Positions 1 through 6,956 of a stretch of 14,807 nucleotides of DNA are shown here, piece after piece (the stretch's first letter is position 1; every line of letters starts with the position of its first letter). Both the position numbers and the translations under genes were made by a program. Origin of the DNA: Spirochaetales bacterium (lineage in GTDB: Bacteria; Spirochaetota; Spirochaetia; Sphaerochaetales; Sphaerochaetaceae); contig JAAZJI010000132.1 of assembly GCA_012800465.1 (NCBI GenBank), positions 1 through 14,807 on the forward strand, written 5' to 3'. The notes beneath the pieces were generated by a model. The model was not told where the DNA came from, did not search any database, and was given only the letters and a program-made list of their open reading frames with translations.

Positions 1-2
1 CC

Positions 3-3000
3 CCCACCGAAGAAGTCGCCCGTACCGTGTTGCTGGATCTGGGTCTGGCGTTGGATCCCAAGAGCGGAGACCTGGTCAAGCGGACCGGGCAGGATATGAA
101 GATCCACTATCTGCCTTCGACGGGACGGACCCTGTATGCGGAAAAGGAGATCGACAACGTCGAGTATGAGCAGGCGAACCGGCTCAGCGAAATCCTTTCC
201 TTGAAGCATGGGATGGTCGTCACCACCCTCAGGGCCTTCGTGTCACCTCTGGTCACCCCTCAGGCGCTGAAGCGCTCGGAGCTCGAACTGAAGCGGGGAG
301 AGGCGTTCGACCCGGTCGCGATCGCGATCCGGCTCGCCGAAGGCTCCTACCTGCAGGTGCCCTCCACCACGGCGATGGGGCAGTTCTCCGTCCGGGGCGA
401 AGTGCTGGACATCTTCCCCTTCGAAGGGACGAGACCCTATCGGATCTACGCCGACTGGGACAGGATCGGCCGGATTTCCGCATTCGACCCGATCACCCAG
501 GAGACGGTCGAGACGGTGGGAAGCGTCGCGATCAACATTCTCCGGGAGGGAGGGATTCTCGAATACGCCTCGATCACGGAATACCTTGGAAAGGGCGATG
601 CGCTGGCGTTCATCGGGGATGAGCGCCTGCTCACCTCCTATAAAAGCCTGCAGAGCGAGGCAAAGAGCCTCTACCGCACCGCGTTCCGGACCGACCGGGA
701 GATTCCCAAGCCGGATGAGCTCCTTCTGGACTATCCCGCCTTCGTCGAAAAGAACCCCGCGGTGATCATCTGTGACATCTCCCGGCGATCCGGGGGCAAC
801 CATCGCTTCGACTTCGAAGGCCCCCGCTCGTACTTCGGTAACTTCACCCTCCTGAAGGATGACCTGAAGGCTCTCCTGAAAGGCGGGTGGAAGCCGACGA
901 TCTTCGCTTCCAACACCCTTCAGAAGCAGCGCCTTACGCAGATGCTCTCCTCCATCGAAGGTCTGGCGTTTGAAGAGCGGGAGCTTTCCGGGGGGTTCGG
1001 AATCCCCGCGCTCAAGGTGCTCGCGATCTGCGAGCATGAGATCTTCGGACGAAGGCGCGAAGTGGTCAAGACGCTGCGGCACACCAGGACATCCCCCCTG
1101 GACTCCTTCGTCGACCTGAACGAAGGGGATTACGTGGTCCATGTGAACTACGGGATCGGGCGCTTCGAGAAGATCGACCGGGTCTCCTCCTTCGACCGGG
1201 AACGGGACTTCATCAAGATCGTCTATGCGGACAGTGAGAACCTCTATGTCCCGATCGAGCAGGCGAACCTGATCCAGCGCTACATCGGCAGCGACGGCTC
1301 GCCCCCTCGATTGGACAAGCTTGCCGGGATGGGGTGGGAGACGAAAAAGGCCAGAGCCCGGAAGAACGCCGAGGATCTGGCGAAGCACCTCATCAGCCTC
1401 TATGCGAAGCGGTTGAACTCGGTGGGCTACGCGTTCAGCAAGGATACCGACTGGCAGCTTCAGTTCGAAGCCTCCTTCGCCTTCGACGAGACGGCGGATC
1501 AGCTTCAATGCATCGAGGAGATCAAGGAGGACATGGAGAAGCCGGTGGTCATGGACCGCCTGGTCTGCGGGGACGTCGGCTACGGGAAGACGGAGATCGC
1601 CTTCCGAGCCGCGTTCAAGGCGGTGATGGACGGCAAGCAGGTCGCCTTCCTCGCTCCGACGACGATCCTGGCCGAGCAGCACTACCGCACCTTCCTCAAG
1701 CGGGTGGGGGAGTTTCCCGTCCGAAGCGCCCTGCTGTCGCGGATCGTGCCGCCGAAACGGCAGAAACAGATCCTCGTCGAGGTCGCCGAGGGAAAGGTGG
1801 ATGTCCTCTTCGGAACCCATCGGATCCTGCAGAAGGACCTGCTCTATCACGATCTCGGTCTTCTGGTCATAGACGAGGAGCAGCGCTTCGGGGTGAAGGA
1901 CAAGGAGCGGATCAAAACGCTTCGGACCAACATCGATTCGCTCTCCCTTTCGGCGACCCCGATCCCCCGGACCCTCTACATGTCGCTCTTGAAGATCCGG
2001 GACATGTCCCTGCTGGCGACCCCGCCGATCGAGCGCCGGGCGGTCGAGACGTTCATCGACGGGTATGACGAATACCTGGTCGTCAAGGCGATCCGACGGG
2101 AGCTGGAGCGGGACGGGCAGGTGTTCTACCTCCACAACCGGGTCGAATCCCTTCCCCGGGTCGCCGACCGCCTGCGTGAGCTGGTTCCCGAGGCGGTCAT
2201 CGAGATCGCCCACGGCCAGATGGAGCCCGTCGCCCTGGAGGACCGGATGCGCCGCTTCATCCACCAGGGGATCCAGGTGCTGGTCTCCACCACGATCATC
2301 GAGAACGGAATCGACATCCCCAACGTCAACACGATCATCATCGACCGGGCGGATCGCTACGGGCTCGCCCAGCTCTATCAGCTTAGGGGCCGGGTGGGCC
2401 GGAGCGACCGCCAGGGGTATGCGTACCTCCTCTATCCGCCGGAGAGCTCGCTCAACGAGCTGGCGGTCAAACGGCTGAGGATCATCAGCGAACTGACCGA
2501 GCTGGGCAGCGGGTTCAAGATCGCCCTGAAGGACATGGAGATGCGGGGAACGGGGAACCTCCTGGGGCGACAGCAGAGCGGGCAGGTCGCCTCGGTCGGG
2601 CTGGACATGTACATCCGGATTCTCGATGAAGCGATCCGGACCCTCCGGGAGGAAGGGGAGAAGGAGGAGGATCGGCAGGTCCTTCTGGAGCTCGACTACA
2701 CCGGCTTCATCCCCGATTCCTACATCAAGGCCCCGAGCGTGAAGTTCGAGGTCTACCGGAAGATCTCCTCCATCCAGAACGACGAACAGCTCGACGCCTT
2801 GCGGACCGAGTTGGCCGACCGGTACGGGGCGATGCCGGAAGAGGTGGAGAACCTCCTCTACATCGCCCGGATCAAGATCCTGTGTCGGAAGCTTTCGATC
2901 ACCACGCTGAGCGACCGCAAAGGGGTCGTCCGGATCGAATTCGGGAGGGTCGCCGATCTGAACATCGAGAAGGTGATGAACCTGATCGCCCTCTCCAACA

Positions 3001-3113
3001 GGAAGGTGCGGCTCGATCGGAACGTACTGAACATCATGTACATCGAGGTGGAGGCGGTGAGCCTGAAGGACAAGGCGCTCTTCCTTCTGGAACACCTGGA
3101 GCGGCTTTTATAA
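3..3113 (+). CDS. mfd: Transcription-repair coupling factor Mfd (5' end cut off by window edge)
   Basis: Mfd is a cytoplasmic ATP-dependent DNA translocase. It pushes RNA polymerase stalled at a lesion off the template and recruits UvrA for nucleotide excision repair. The frame is open from base 3 with no start codon, so an N-terminal piece, probably 50-100 residues, lies outside; the internal GTG at 27 is not a credible start. The 1036 visible residues show the family order. A UvrB-like domain comes first (about 50-500). A CarD-like RNA-polymerase-interacting domain follows (about nt 1113-1290, [17 protein letters not shown]). The RecG-type SF2 motor has Walker A GDVGYGKT (nt 1569-1592), Walker B DEEQ (1872-1883), motif [11 protein letters not shown] (1950-1973) and motif [10 protein letters not shown] (2379-2402). 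The C-terminal TRCF domain runs to the TAA at 3111. All motor residues are intact, so the protein should be active. trmB follows after 11 bases. Family identity is certain. Confidence 0.97.
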   Translation, partial: PTEEVARTVLLDLGLALDPKSGDLVKRTGQDMKIHYLPSTGRTLYAEKEIDNVEYEQANRLSEILSLKHGMVVTTLRAFVSPLVTPQALKRSELELKRGEAFDPVAIAIRLAEGSYLQVPSTTAMGQFSVRGEVLDIFPFEGTRPYRIYADWDRIGRISAFDPITQETVETVGSVAINILREGGILEYASITEYLGKGDALAFIGDERLLTSYKSLQSEAKSLYRTAFRTDREIPKPDELLLDYPAFVEKNPAVIICDISRRSGGNHRFDFEGPRSYFGNFTLLKDDLKALLKGGWKPTIFASNTLQKQRLTQMLSSIEGLAFEERELSGGFGIPALKVLAICEHEIFGRRREVVKTLRHTRTSPLDSFVDLNEGDYVVHVNYGIGRFEKIDRVSSFDRERDFIKIVYADSENLYVPIEQANLIQRYIGSDGSPPRLDKLAGMGWETKKARARKNAEDLAKHLISLYAKRLNSVGYAFSKDTDWQLQFEASFAFDETADQLQCIEEIKEDMEKPVVMDRLVCGDVGYGKTEIAFRAAFKAVMDGKQVAFLAPTTILAEQHYRTFLKRVGEFPVRSALLSRIVPPKRQKQILVEVAEGKVDVLFGTHRILQKDLLYHDLGLLVIDEEQRFGVKDKERIKTLRTNIDSLSLSATPIPRTLYMSLLKIRDMSLLATPPIERRAVETFIDGYDEYLVVKAIRRELERDGQVFYLHNRVESLPRVADRLRELVPEAVIEIAHGQMEPVALEDRMRRFIHQGIQVLVSTTIIENGIDIPNVNTIIIDRADRYGLAQLYQLRGRVGRSDRQGYAYLLYPPESSLNELAVKRLRIISELTELGSGFKIALKDMEMRGTGNLLGRQQSGQVASVGLDMYIRILDEAIRTLREEGEKEEDRQVLLELDYTGFIPDSYIKAPSVKFEVYRKISSIQNDEQLDALRTELADRYGAMPEEVENLLYIARIKILCRKLSITTLSDRKGVVRIEFGRVADLNIEKVMNLIALSNRKVRLDRNVLNIMYIEVEAVSLKDKALFLLEHLERLL

Positions 3114-3119
3114 GAGGTG
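3114..3119 (+). promoter_or_regulatory. Ribosome binding site of trmB
   Basis: GAGGTG begins directly after the mfd stop codon and ends 5 bases before the ATG at 3125. It fixes the trmB start and supports translation of trmB from an mfd-trmB transcript. Confidence 0.8.
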
Positions 3120-3124
3120 CTTGG

Positions 3125-3853
3125 ATGAATGAAAGGATCTTCAGGGATTTTCCCGAGCTGAAGACGGTCGACACCCGGGAAATCGGAAGCGACCGGACGA
3201 TCAAGAGCTATGTGCTCAGAACCGCCGGTCTGAAGGAGCGGGAGGCGCGGGCGATCGAGCGGTACTGGCCCCGCTACGGACTTTCCTTCAAGGATGAGCC
3301 CCTCGATCTTCCCGCCCTCTTCGGAAACGACAAGCCGGTGGTGGTCGAGATCGGGTTCGGGATGGGGGCCGCGACCGCCCACATCGCCAGGACGCGCGGC
3401 GGATACAACTACCTCGGTCTGGAAGTCTTCCTCACGGGGATCGCCAAGCTGCTGAACATCGTGGGGAAGGAAGATCTGGACAACATCAGAATCATGCGCT
3501 TCGACGCCGTCGAGGTGCTGAAGCATATGATCGTCGACGGCTCGATCGCCGGATTCCACATCTTCTTCCCCGATCCCTGGCCCAAGAAGCGCCACGTCAA
3601 GCGCCGGCTCATCCAAAAGCCGTTCGCCGAGCTGCTGGCCCGGAAGCTTGTCAAAGGCGGGTATATCTACTGCGTCACCGATTGGCAGGAGTACGCCGAG
3701 CAGATGCTCGATGTGTTCGATTCCATCCCCGGGCTGAAGAACCCCCACCGGGGATTCGCCCCCCCGATTCCCTGGCGTCTGGAGACCTCCTTCGAGCGGA
3801 AGGGGGTCGCGAAGGAGCACCCGATCAACGAAGTGTGGGTCGAGAAGCTATGA
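3125..3853 (+). CDS. trmB: tRNA (guanine-N7-)-methyltransferase TrmB
   Basis: TrmB transfers a methyl group from S-adenosylmethionine to N7 of guanine 46 in the variable loop of tRNAs. The 242-residue product has the class I SAM-binding loop EIGFGMG (residues 75-81), the acidic strand LGLE (about 97-100) and the family signature FFPDPWPKKRH (147-157), followed by VTDWQEYAEQM near residue 182. About 60 residues precede the methyltransferase core, a typical amount. The reading frame stays open far upstream inside mfd, but ATG 3125 is chosen because GAGGTG sits 5 bases before it and homology begins just after. It is downstream of mfd with an 11-base gap, so one operon is likely. Its 3' end converges with the EF-G-like gene: the minus-strand terminator's T tract lies immediately after the trmB stop codon. 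No key residue is missing. Confidence 0.95.
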   Translation: MNERIFRDFPELKTVDTREIGSDRTIKSYVLRTAGLKEREARAIERYWPRYGLSFKDEPLDLPALFGNDKPVVVEIGFGMGAATAHIARTRGGYNYLGLEVFLTGIAKLLNIVGKEDLDNIRIMRFDAVEVLKHMIVDGSIAGFHIFFPDPWPKKRHVKRRLIQKPFAELLARKLVKGGYIYCVTDWQEYAEQMLDVFDSIPGLKNPHRGFAPPIPWRLETSFERKGVAKEHPINEVWVEKL

Positions 3854-3854
3854 G

Positions 3855-3878
3855 AAAAGGGAGGGGCGAACCCCTCCC
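3855..3878 (-). terminator. Rho-independent terminator of the EF-G-like gene
   Basis: GGGAGGGG (3859-3866) and CCCCTCCC (3871-3878) form a perfect 8-bp stem with a 4-base loop. Read on the minus strand the loop is TTCG and the stem is followed by TTTT (3858-3855) and then CTCA, which is the usual terminator layout. On the plus strand no T run follows, so the hairpin serves trmB less well, though it may work weakly both ways. The T tract begins one base after the trmB stop codon. Confidence 0.75.
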
Positions 3879-3902
3879 AAGTCCTACAAATTGACTCTCA
3901 TG

Positions 3903-3931
3903 CAATCAGAAATGTAGTATGCTTCTGATTG
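3903..3931. repeat. 9-bp inverted repeat between trmB and the EF-G-like gene
   Basis: CAATCAGAA (3903-3911) is repeated inverted as TTCTGATTG (3923-3931) around an 11-base spacer, a perfect 9-bp match. It lies 17 bases beyond the EF-G-like stop codon and upstream, in minus-strand order, of the terminator hairpin. No T run follows on either strand. It may protect the 3' end of the mRNA or be incidental. Confidence 0.5.
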
Positions 3932-3948
3932 TCCCGGTTTCCCGATCC

Positions 3949-6027
3949 CTACGCCTCCTCCTGGGACTCCTTGTAGGCGCGGATCACATCGTCTGCCAAC
4001 TTGCCGGAAAGCGGCTCGTAGTGGTCAAACTCCATTTCAAAACTTCCGGTCCCGCTGGTCATGGACTTCAGGTCGATCGCATAGTTGAGCAGTTCGCTCT
4101 GCGGCACCAAAGCCTTCACGAGAATCAGGTGACCGATATCCTCCTGTCCGAGCACCCGGCCGCGTTTGCCGGAGAGGTCGGAGAGGATGTCTCCGAGATA
4201 CTCCTCGTCGATGAAGACCGACAAGGAAACGATCGGTTCGAGCAGGGTCGCCCCCGCCTTCTCCAAGGCGAGCTTCATCGCCCCCTTGGCGGCGAGCTTG
4301 AACGCCATCTCGCTCGAGTCGACCGGGTGTTCCTTCCCGTCGTGGAGGGTGATGCCGATGTCCATCATCGGATACCCGGCGAGGAAGCCCTCCTCCATCT
4401 GCTCGTGAAGGCCCTTCTCGATTCCGGGGATGTATCCCTTGGAGACCGCTCCGCCCTTGATGACGTTCTCGAAGGAGTAGTATTCGCCCCGCTCCAGCGG
4501 CTTGATGTCGATGAGCACCCGGGCGTACTGGCCGTGACCGCCGCTCTGCTTCTTGTGGGTGTACTCGCAGATCGGGCTCGTCTTGCTGATCGTCTCCCGA
4601 TAGGCGACCTTCGGCAGCTTCGTGTTGATCGTGACCTTCTGGCGGTCGCGCACCCGGTCGAGGATCATGTTCAGGTGCAGCTCGCCCTGGCCGGCGACGA
4701 CGTTCTCCTTCGTCTCCTCGTTGAACCCGATCGTGAAGGTGAGGTCCTCCTCGGCGATCCTGTTCAACGCTTCATTCATCTTCACTTCAGCCTTCTTGTC
4801 ATCGGAGGAGATCGCCAGCGCATAGATCGGCTGGGGGAACGCGATCGGCTTGAAGACCAGCGATCCGTCGCCCCCCTCCACCAGGGAGGTATTGGTCGCG
4901 GTGATGCCGCTCTTGGCGATCACCCCGATGTCGCCGGCGACCAGGGAGTCGACTTCATTCAGCTTCTTGCCGACCATCCGGTAGACCTTGCCGGGCCTTT
5001 CGCGTTTGCCGGTTTCGGGGTTGGTGAGGTCGGTATCCCCCTTGATCGTTCCCCGAAGCACCTTGATGAAGGAGAGCTTTCCGCTGAACTGGTCGATCGT
5101 CGTCTTGAAGACGAGCGCGGAAGCCGGGCCCTCTTCGGTGATGGGGAACTCGTGGGTGTTCCCTTCGCCGTCGATGCTCCAGTCGATCGCACCCACCGGA
5201 TCGGGAAAGTTGTTCTGGATGAAGTTCATCAGGGGGATGATTCCCGAACCGAGGCCGGAGGCTCCGGCGAAGAGCGGGACCAGCCGGTTTCCGCGCAAGC
5301 CCGCCTGCAGACCCTGGCGGATCTCGTCCGGTTCGAGGGTTCCCGCCTCGAAGTACTTCTCGATCAGCTCGTCGGAACCTTCGGCGGCGGATTCGATCAG
5401 TTCGGTCCGATACTCCTCGACCAGATCTTCCAGCTCGGCCGGGATCTCGCCGCTTGTCTCCTTCCCGTTCGGCTGGAAGGTGTAGACTTTATTTTCAATG
5501 AGGTTCACGACCCCTTTGTATTCGCCGGCGGCTCCGACCGGAATCACCACCGGAACGAAGGTGACGCCGAAGGACTCCTTCAGGTCGTCGAGCACCTTGT
5601 GGAAGTCGGCGTGTTCCCGATCCATCTTGTTGACGAAGACCGCCCGCGGCTTGTTCCGGTCATCCAGATTCCGCCAGAGCTTGATCGTCTCGATCTGGGG
5701 GCCGACACGGCCGTCGACGACCATGATCGCCGATTCGGTGGACCGGAATCCGCAGATCGTCTCGCCGATGAATCCGGCCGTTCCCGGAGTGTCGACGATG
5801 TTGAACGTCTTGTCCCCGTAGGTCATCGATTGGAGCGTCGCATAGATGGAAATCTTGTTGGCGATCTCCGCCTCCGCGTAGTCGCTGGTGGTCTTGCCGC
5901 TTTCAACCGTTTCCGCCCGGGAGATGACCCCGGCATAGGCGAGCATCTGCTCGACGAGCGTCGTCTTACCGGTTTCATTGTGGCCAACGATGGCGACATT
6001 CCTCACATCCGTGCTTCTCACACTCAT
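3949..6027 (-). CDS. Elongation factor G-like GTPase (EF-G paralogue with altered G3 motif)
   Basis: This 692-residue protein has the five-domain EF-G architecture and belongs to the EF-G-like (EF-G-2 type) branch, not the canonical translocase. Its P-loop is GHNETGKT (residues 15-22) where EF-G has AHIDAGKT. The G2 region reads NKIS near residue 60 where EF-G has GITI. G3 is DTPGT (79-83) where EF-G has DTPGH; G4 is a normal NKMD (133-136). The histidine replaced by Thr83 positions the attacking water on the ribosome, so GTP hydrolysis may be slow or differently triggered (inference). ATG 6027 is chosen over ATG 6045 because AAGGAGGA lies between them, 3 bases upstream of 6027. It has its own promoter, a palindrome over the start site and a terminator, so it forms a single-gene unit. 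Members of this branch bind ribosomes, but their cellular job is unsettled. A tetracycline-protection role is unlikely. Confidence 0.9.
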   Translation of the reverse strand: MSVRSTDVRNVAIVGHNETGKTTLVEQMLAYAGVISRAETVESGKTTSDYAEAEIANKISIYATLQSMTYGDKTFNIVDTPGTAGFIGETICGFRSTESAIMVVDGRVGPQIETIKLWRNLDDRNKPRAVFVNKMDREHADFHKVLDDLKESFGVTFVPVVIPVGAAGEYKGVVNLIENKVYTFQPNGKETSGEIPAELEDLVEEYRTELIESAAEGSDELIEKYFEAGTLEPDEIRQGLQAGLRGNRLVPLFAGASGLGSGIIPLMNFIQNNFPDPVGAIDWSIDGEGNTHEFPITEEGPASALVFKTTIDQFSGKLSFIKVLRGTIKGDTDLTNPETGKRERPGKVYRMVGKKLNEVDSLVAGDIGVIAKSGITATNTSLVEGGDGSLVFKPIAFPQPIYALAISSDDKKAEVKMNEALNRIAEEDLTFTIGFNEETKENVVAGQGELHLNMILDRVRDRQKVTINTKLPKVAYRETISKTSPICEYTHKKQSGGHGQYARVLIDIKPLERGEYYSFENVIKGGAVSKGYIPGIEKGLHEQMEEGFLAGYPMMDIGITLHDGKEHPVDSSEMAFKLAAKGAMKLALEKAGATLLEPIVSLSVFIDEEYLGDILSDLSGKRGRVLGQEDIGHLILVKALVPQSELLNYAIDLKSMTSGTGSFEMEFDHYEPLSGKLADDVIRAYKESQEEA

Positions 6028-6030
6028 AGA

Positions 6031-6038
6031 TCCTCCTT
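6031..6038 (-). promoter_or_regulatory. Strong ribosome binding site of the EF-G-like gene
   Basis: The minus strand reads AAGGAGGA, ending 3 bases before ATG 6027. It lies downstream of the alternative ATG at 6045 and therefore decides the start. Confidence 0.8.
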
Positions 6039-6065
6039 CGATCACCTATTGATCATCCAAAAAAA

Positions 6066-6077
6066 CATACCGGTATG
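6066..6077. promoter_or_regulatory. Perfect 12-bp palindrome overlapping the -10 box and start site
   Basis: CATACCGGTATG is its own reverse complement. It covers the end of the -10 box and the predicted start of the EF-G-like promoter, where a dimeric repressor would block transcription. On the minus strand it is followed at once by seven T. As an RNA hairpin it could form only about four base pairs around CCGG, so an operator role is preferred over a terminator. The nearby XRE protein is the obvious candidate to bind it, but nothing in the sequence proves this. Confidence 0.45.
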
Positions 6078-6104
6078 GTACGCTCCTTCGGTGCTACCTG
6101 TCAA
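6075..6104 (-). promoter_or_regulatory. Sigma-70 type promoter of the EF-G-like gene
   Basis: The minus strand carries a perfect -35 box TTGACA (6104-6099), an 18-base spacer and TACCAT (6080-6075, four of six consensus bases). Transcription would start near A6068, giving a leader of about 40 bases before ATG 6027. It lies downstream of the XRE-gene terminator, so the EF-G-like gene is expected to be transcribed on its own. Confidence 0.65.
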
Positions 6105-6420
6105 AAGGTTTCTTTTGCTTATGCAGAGAGTTGCGTACATCATCCTACACCACAATCAATTCGAGGGTCTAGACATTTCAGGGGAAATCGAAACGATGAT
6201 GGGCCGCGACGTTCGATAGGCGGCGTCTTTCGGCTCAGCCGCCGATCCTCTTGCCGAAAATGGATGGAGAGCATGATGTTGGGCGATATTCCGGGGCACC
6301 CCGACACGGGTGTCGTTTTCAGCGGATGTCGGGTTCCTGAAAGAGGTGCCGGCCCCCACGCGTTTCATCGTCGATCTTTCCCTCGATGGAAGGAGCGGAG
6401 GCCGGGGTTTTCGCCGGGCG

Positions 6421-6464
6421 AAAAAAAGGGGGTCGTCACGCCTTCCATTCTCGTGATGATCCCC
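6421..6464 (-). terminator. Rho-independent terminator of the XRE regulator gene
   Basis: Read on the minus strand, GGGGATCATCACG (6464-6452) pairs with CGTGACGACCCCC (6440-6428) over 13 positions with two A-C mismatches and an 11-base loop. Seven T follow directly (6427-6421). It begins 17 bases after the regulator stop codon at 6482. It would end transcripts from EF-G and the regulator before they reach the EF-G-like gene. Confidence 0.8.
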
Positions 6465-6481
6465 TGTGCTTTCTCATATCT

Positions 6482-6802
6482 TCATCGAACTTCGATCAAG
6501 GTCTGGTCGATGACTTTCGAAATATCCTGCTTGAGCCGATATGCGAACCGGTCCATCGCCGTGACATCACCGGTGAACTTATCCCCGTCCTCGCAGAAGA
6601 AGGTCCAGCAGGGGACTTCGAGGGCCCGACCGATCTTGTCGATCGTGGAAAAGGAGGGGGCTTTCCGGGAGGTCTCGATCTCGGTGATGAACGAGGTGGA
6701 GACCCCGATCTTCTCGGCGAGCTTGGCTTGGGTCAATCCTAATTTCCGCCTCCGCTCTTTCAGGTTGCGGGCGAAAATATCCTGCAATGTGTAGGTTCGC
6801 AT
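6482..6802 (-). CDS. Small XRE-family helix-turn-helix transcriptional regulator
   Basis: The 106-residue product has one Cro/C1-type helix-turn-helix domain at about residues 13-68, with ERRRKLGLTQAKLAEKIGVS followed by the recognition helix STSFITEIETSRKAPS. A short tail of about 38 residues holds no recognisable ligand or peptidase domain. It is expected to bind a palindromic operator as a dimer. ATG 6802 is chosen because AAGGAG (6817-6812) lies 9 bases upstream. ATG 6835 (11 residues longer) and 6883 are in frame but have no comparable ribosome binding site. The gene follows EF-G by 125 bases, has a promoter inside the end of the EF-G gene and is closed by a strong terminator. Its position between an EF-G and an EF-G-like gene suggests control of one or both, probably with autoregulation (inference). 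The ligand or signal is unknown. Confidence 0.88.
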   Translation of the reverse strand: MRTYTLQDIFARNLKERRRKLGLTQAKLAEKIGVSTSFITEIETSRKAPSFSTIDKIGRALEVPCWTFFCEDGDKFTGDVTAMDRFAYRLKQDISKVIDQTLIEVR

Positions 6803-6867
6803 CTCGTTGTACTCCTTCTCTAGCTGATCAGACATGGAAACCGAAAATACCTCTATCAGATCCACTA

Positions 6868-6885
6868 CCGTATATTCATACACGG
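6868..6885. promoter_or_regulatory. 18-bp palindrome upstream of the XRE gene, candidate autoregulatory operator
   Basis: CCGTATAT-TC-ATACACGG is an inverted repeat with one mismatch in its 8-base arms. It lies 66 bases upstream of ATG 6802. It overlaps a weak possible -10 box (TATGAA, minus strand 6880-6875) that has TTGCGA 16 bases before it (6902-6897), and it lies downstream of the stronger promoter at 6927-6956. Size and position fit an XRE-dimer operator. Confidence 0.5.
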
Positions 6886-6926
6886 ATGGATCGGATTCGC
6901 AAGGGTGGAAACGATCATCACGGACG

Positions 6927-6956
6927 ATTATACACCTTTTTCCTGATAATGGTCAA
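6927..6956 (-). promoter_or_regulatory. Sigma-70 promoter for the XRE gene inside the end of the EF-G gene
   Basis: The minus strand has TTGACC (6956-6951, five of six consensus bases), an 18-base spacer and a perfect TATAAT (6932-6927). The -10 box overlaps the EF-G stop codon (GTA TAA). Transcription would begin near 6920, giving a 118-base leader before ATG 6802 that contains the palindrome at 6868-6885. The regulator can therefore be made independently of EF-G. Confidence 0.65.

Larger units (their letters stand above)
6028..6481. other. 454-base intergenic region without a gene, rich in inverted repeats
   Basis: This gap lies between the XRE gene stop and the EF-G-like start. I see no credible protein: the longest minus frame (6156-6368) encodes 70 residues with no ribosome binding site and no recognisable pattern. 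At the XRE end it holds a terminator (6421-6464) and beside it a palindrome TTTTCGCC-G-GGCGAAAA (6408-6424). In the middle, arms 6300-6306 can pair with 6327-6333, arms 6302-6307 can instead pair with 6310-6315, and 6295-6299 can pair with 6346-6350. A further stem joins 6219-6224 to 6238-6243. The EF-G-like promoter occupies the other end. The purpose of the middle part, about 6110-6400, is unknown. Confidence 0.6.

Noticed and set aside
243..3095. 950-codon open frame on the minus strand opposite mfd
   Set aside because: It mirrors mfd in a GC-rich, strongly codon-biased region. The translation is low-complexity (rich in D, L, V, R, G and P) with no family motifs, while mfd is unmistakable.
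3949..6027. Tetracycline-resistance ribosomal protection protein (TetM type)
   Set aside because: TetM-type proteins keep the EF-G-like G motifs, including the DTPGH histidine. The G1 to G3 departures here fit the EF-G-like branch instead.
6066..6077. Intrinsic terminator (palindrome followed by seven T)
   Set aside because: With a minimum loop only about four base pairs can form, and it sits exactly on the start of a good promoter, so an operator is more likely.
3919..6219. 766-codon open frame on the plus strand opposite the EF-G-like gene
   Set aside because: Antisense shadow of the same kind. It has no domain pattern, and the opposite strand encodes a recognisable GTPase.
6156..6368. 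70-codon minus-strand frame in the 454-base gap
   Set aside because: No ribosome binding site, no recognisable protein pattern and mixed codon third positions; it is treated as non-coding.
6066..6885. A shared operator sequence in the two palindromes at 6066-6077 and 6868-6885
   Set aside because: Both contain ATAC and CCG elements, but orientation and spacing differ, so I cannot claim one common binding motif from two sites.
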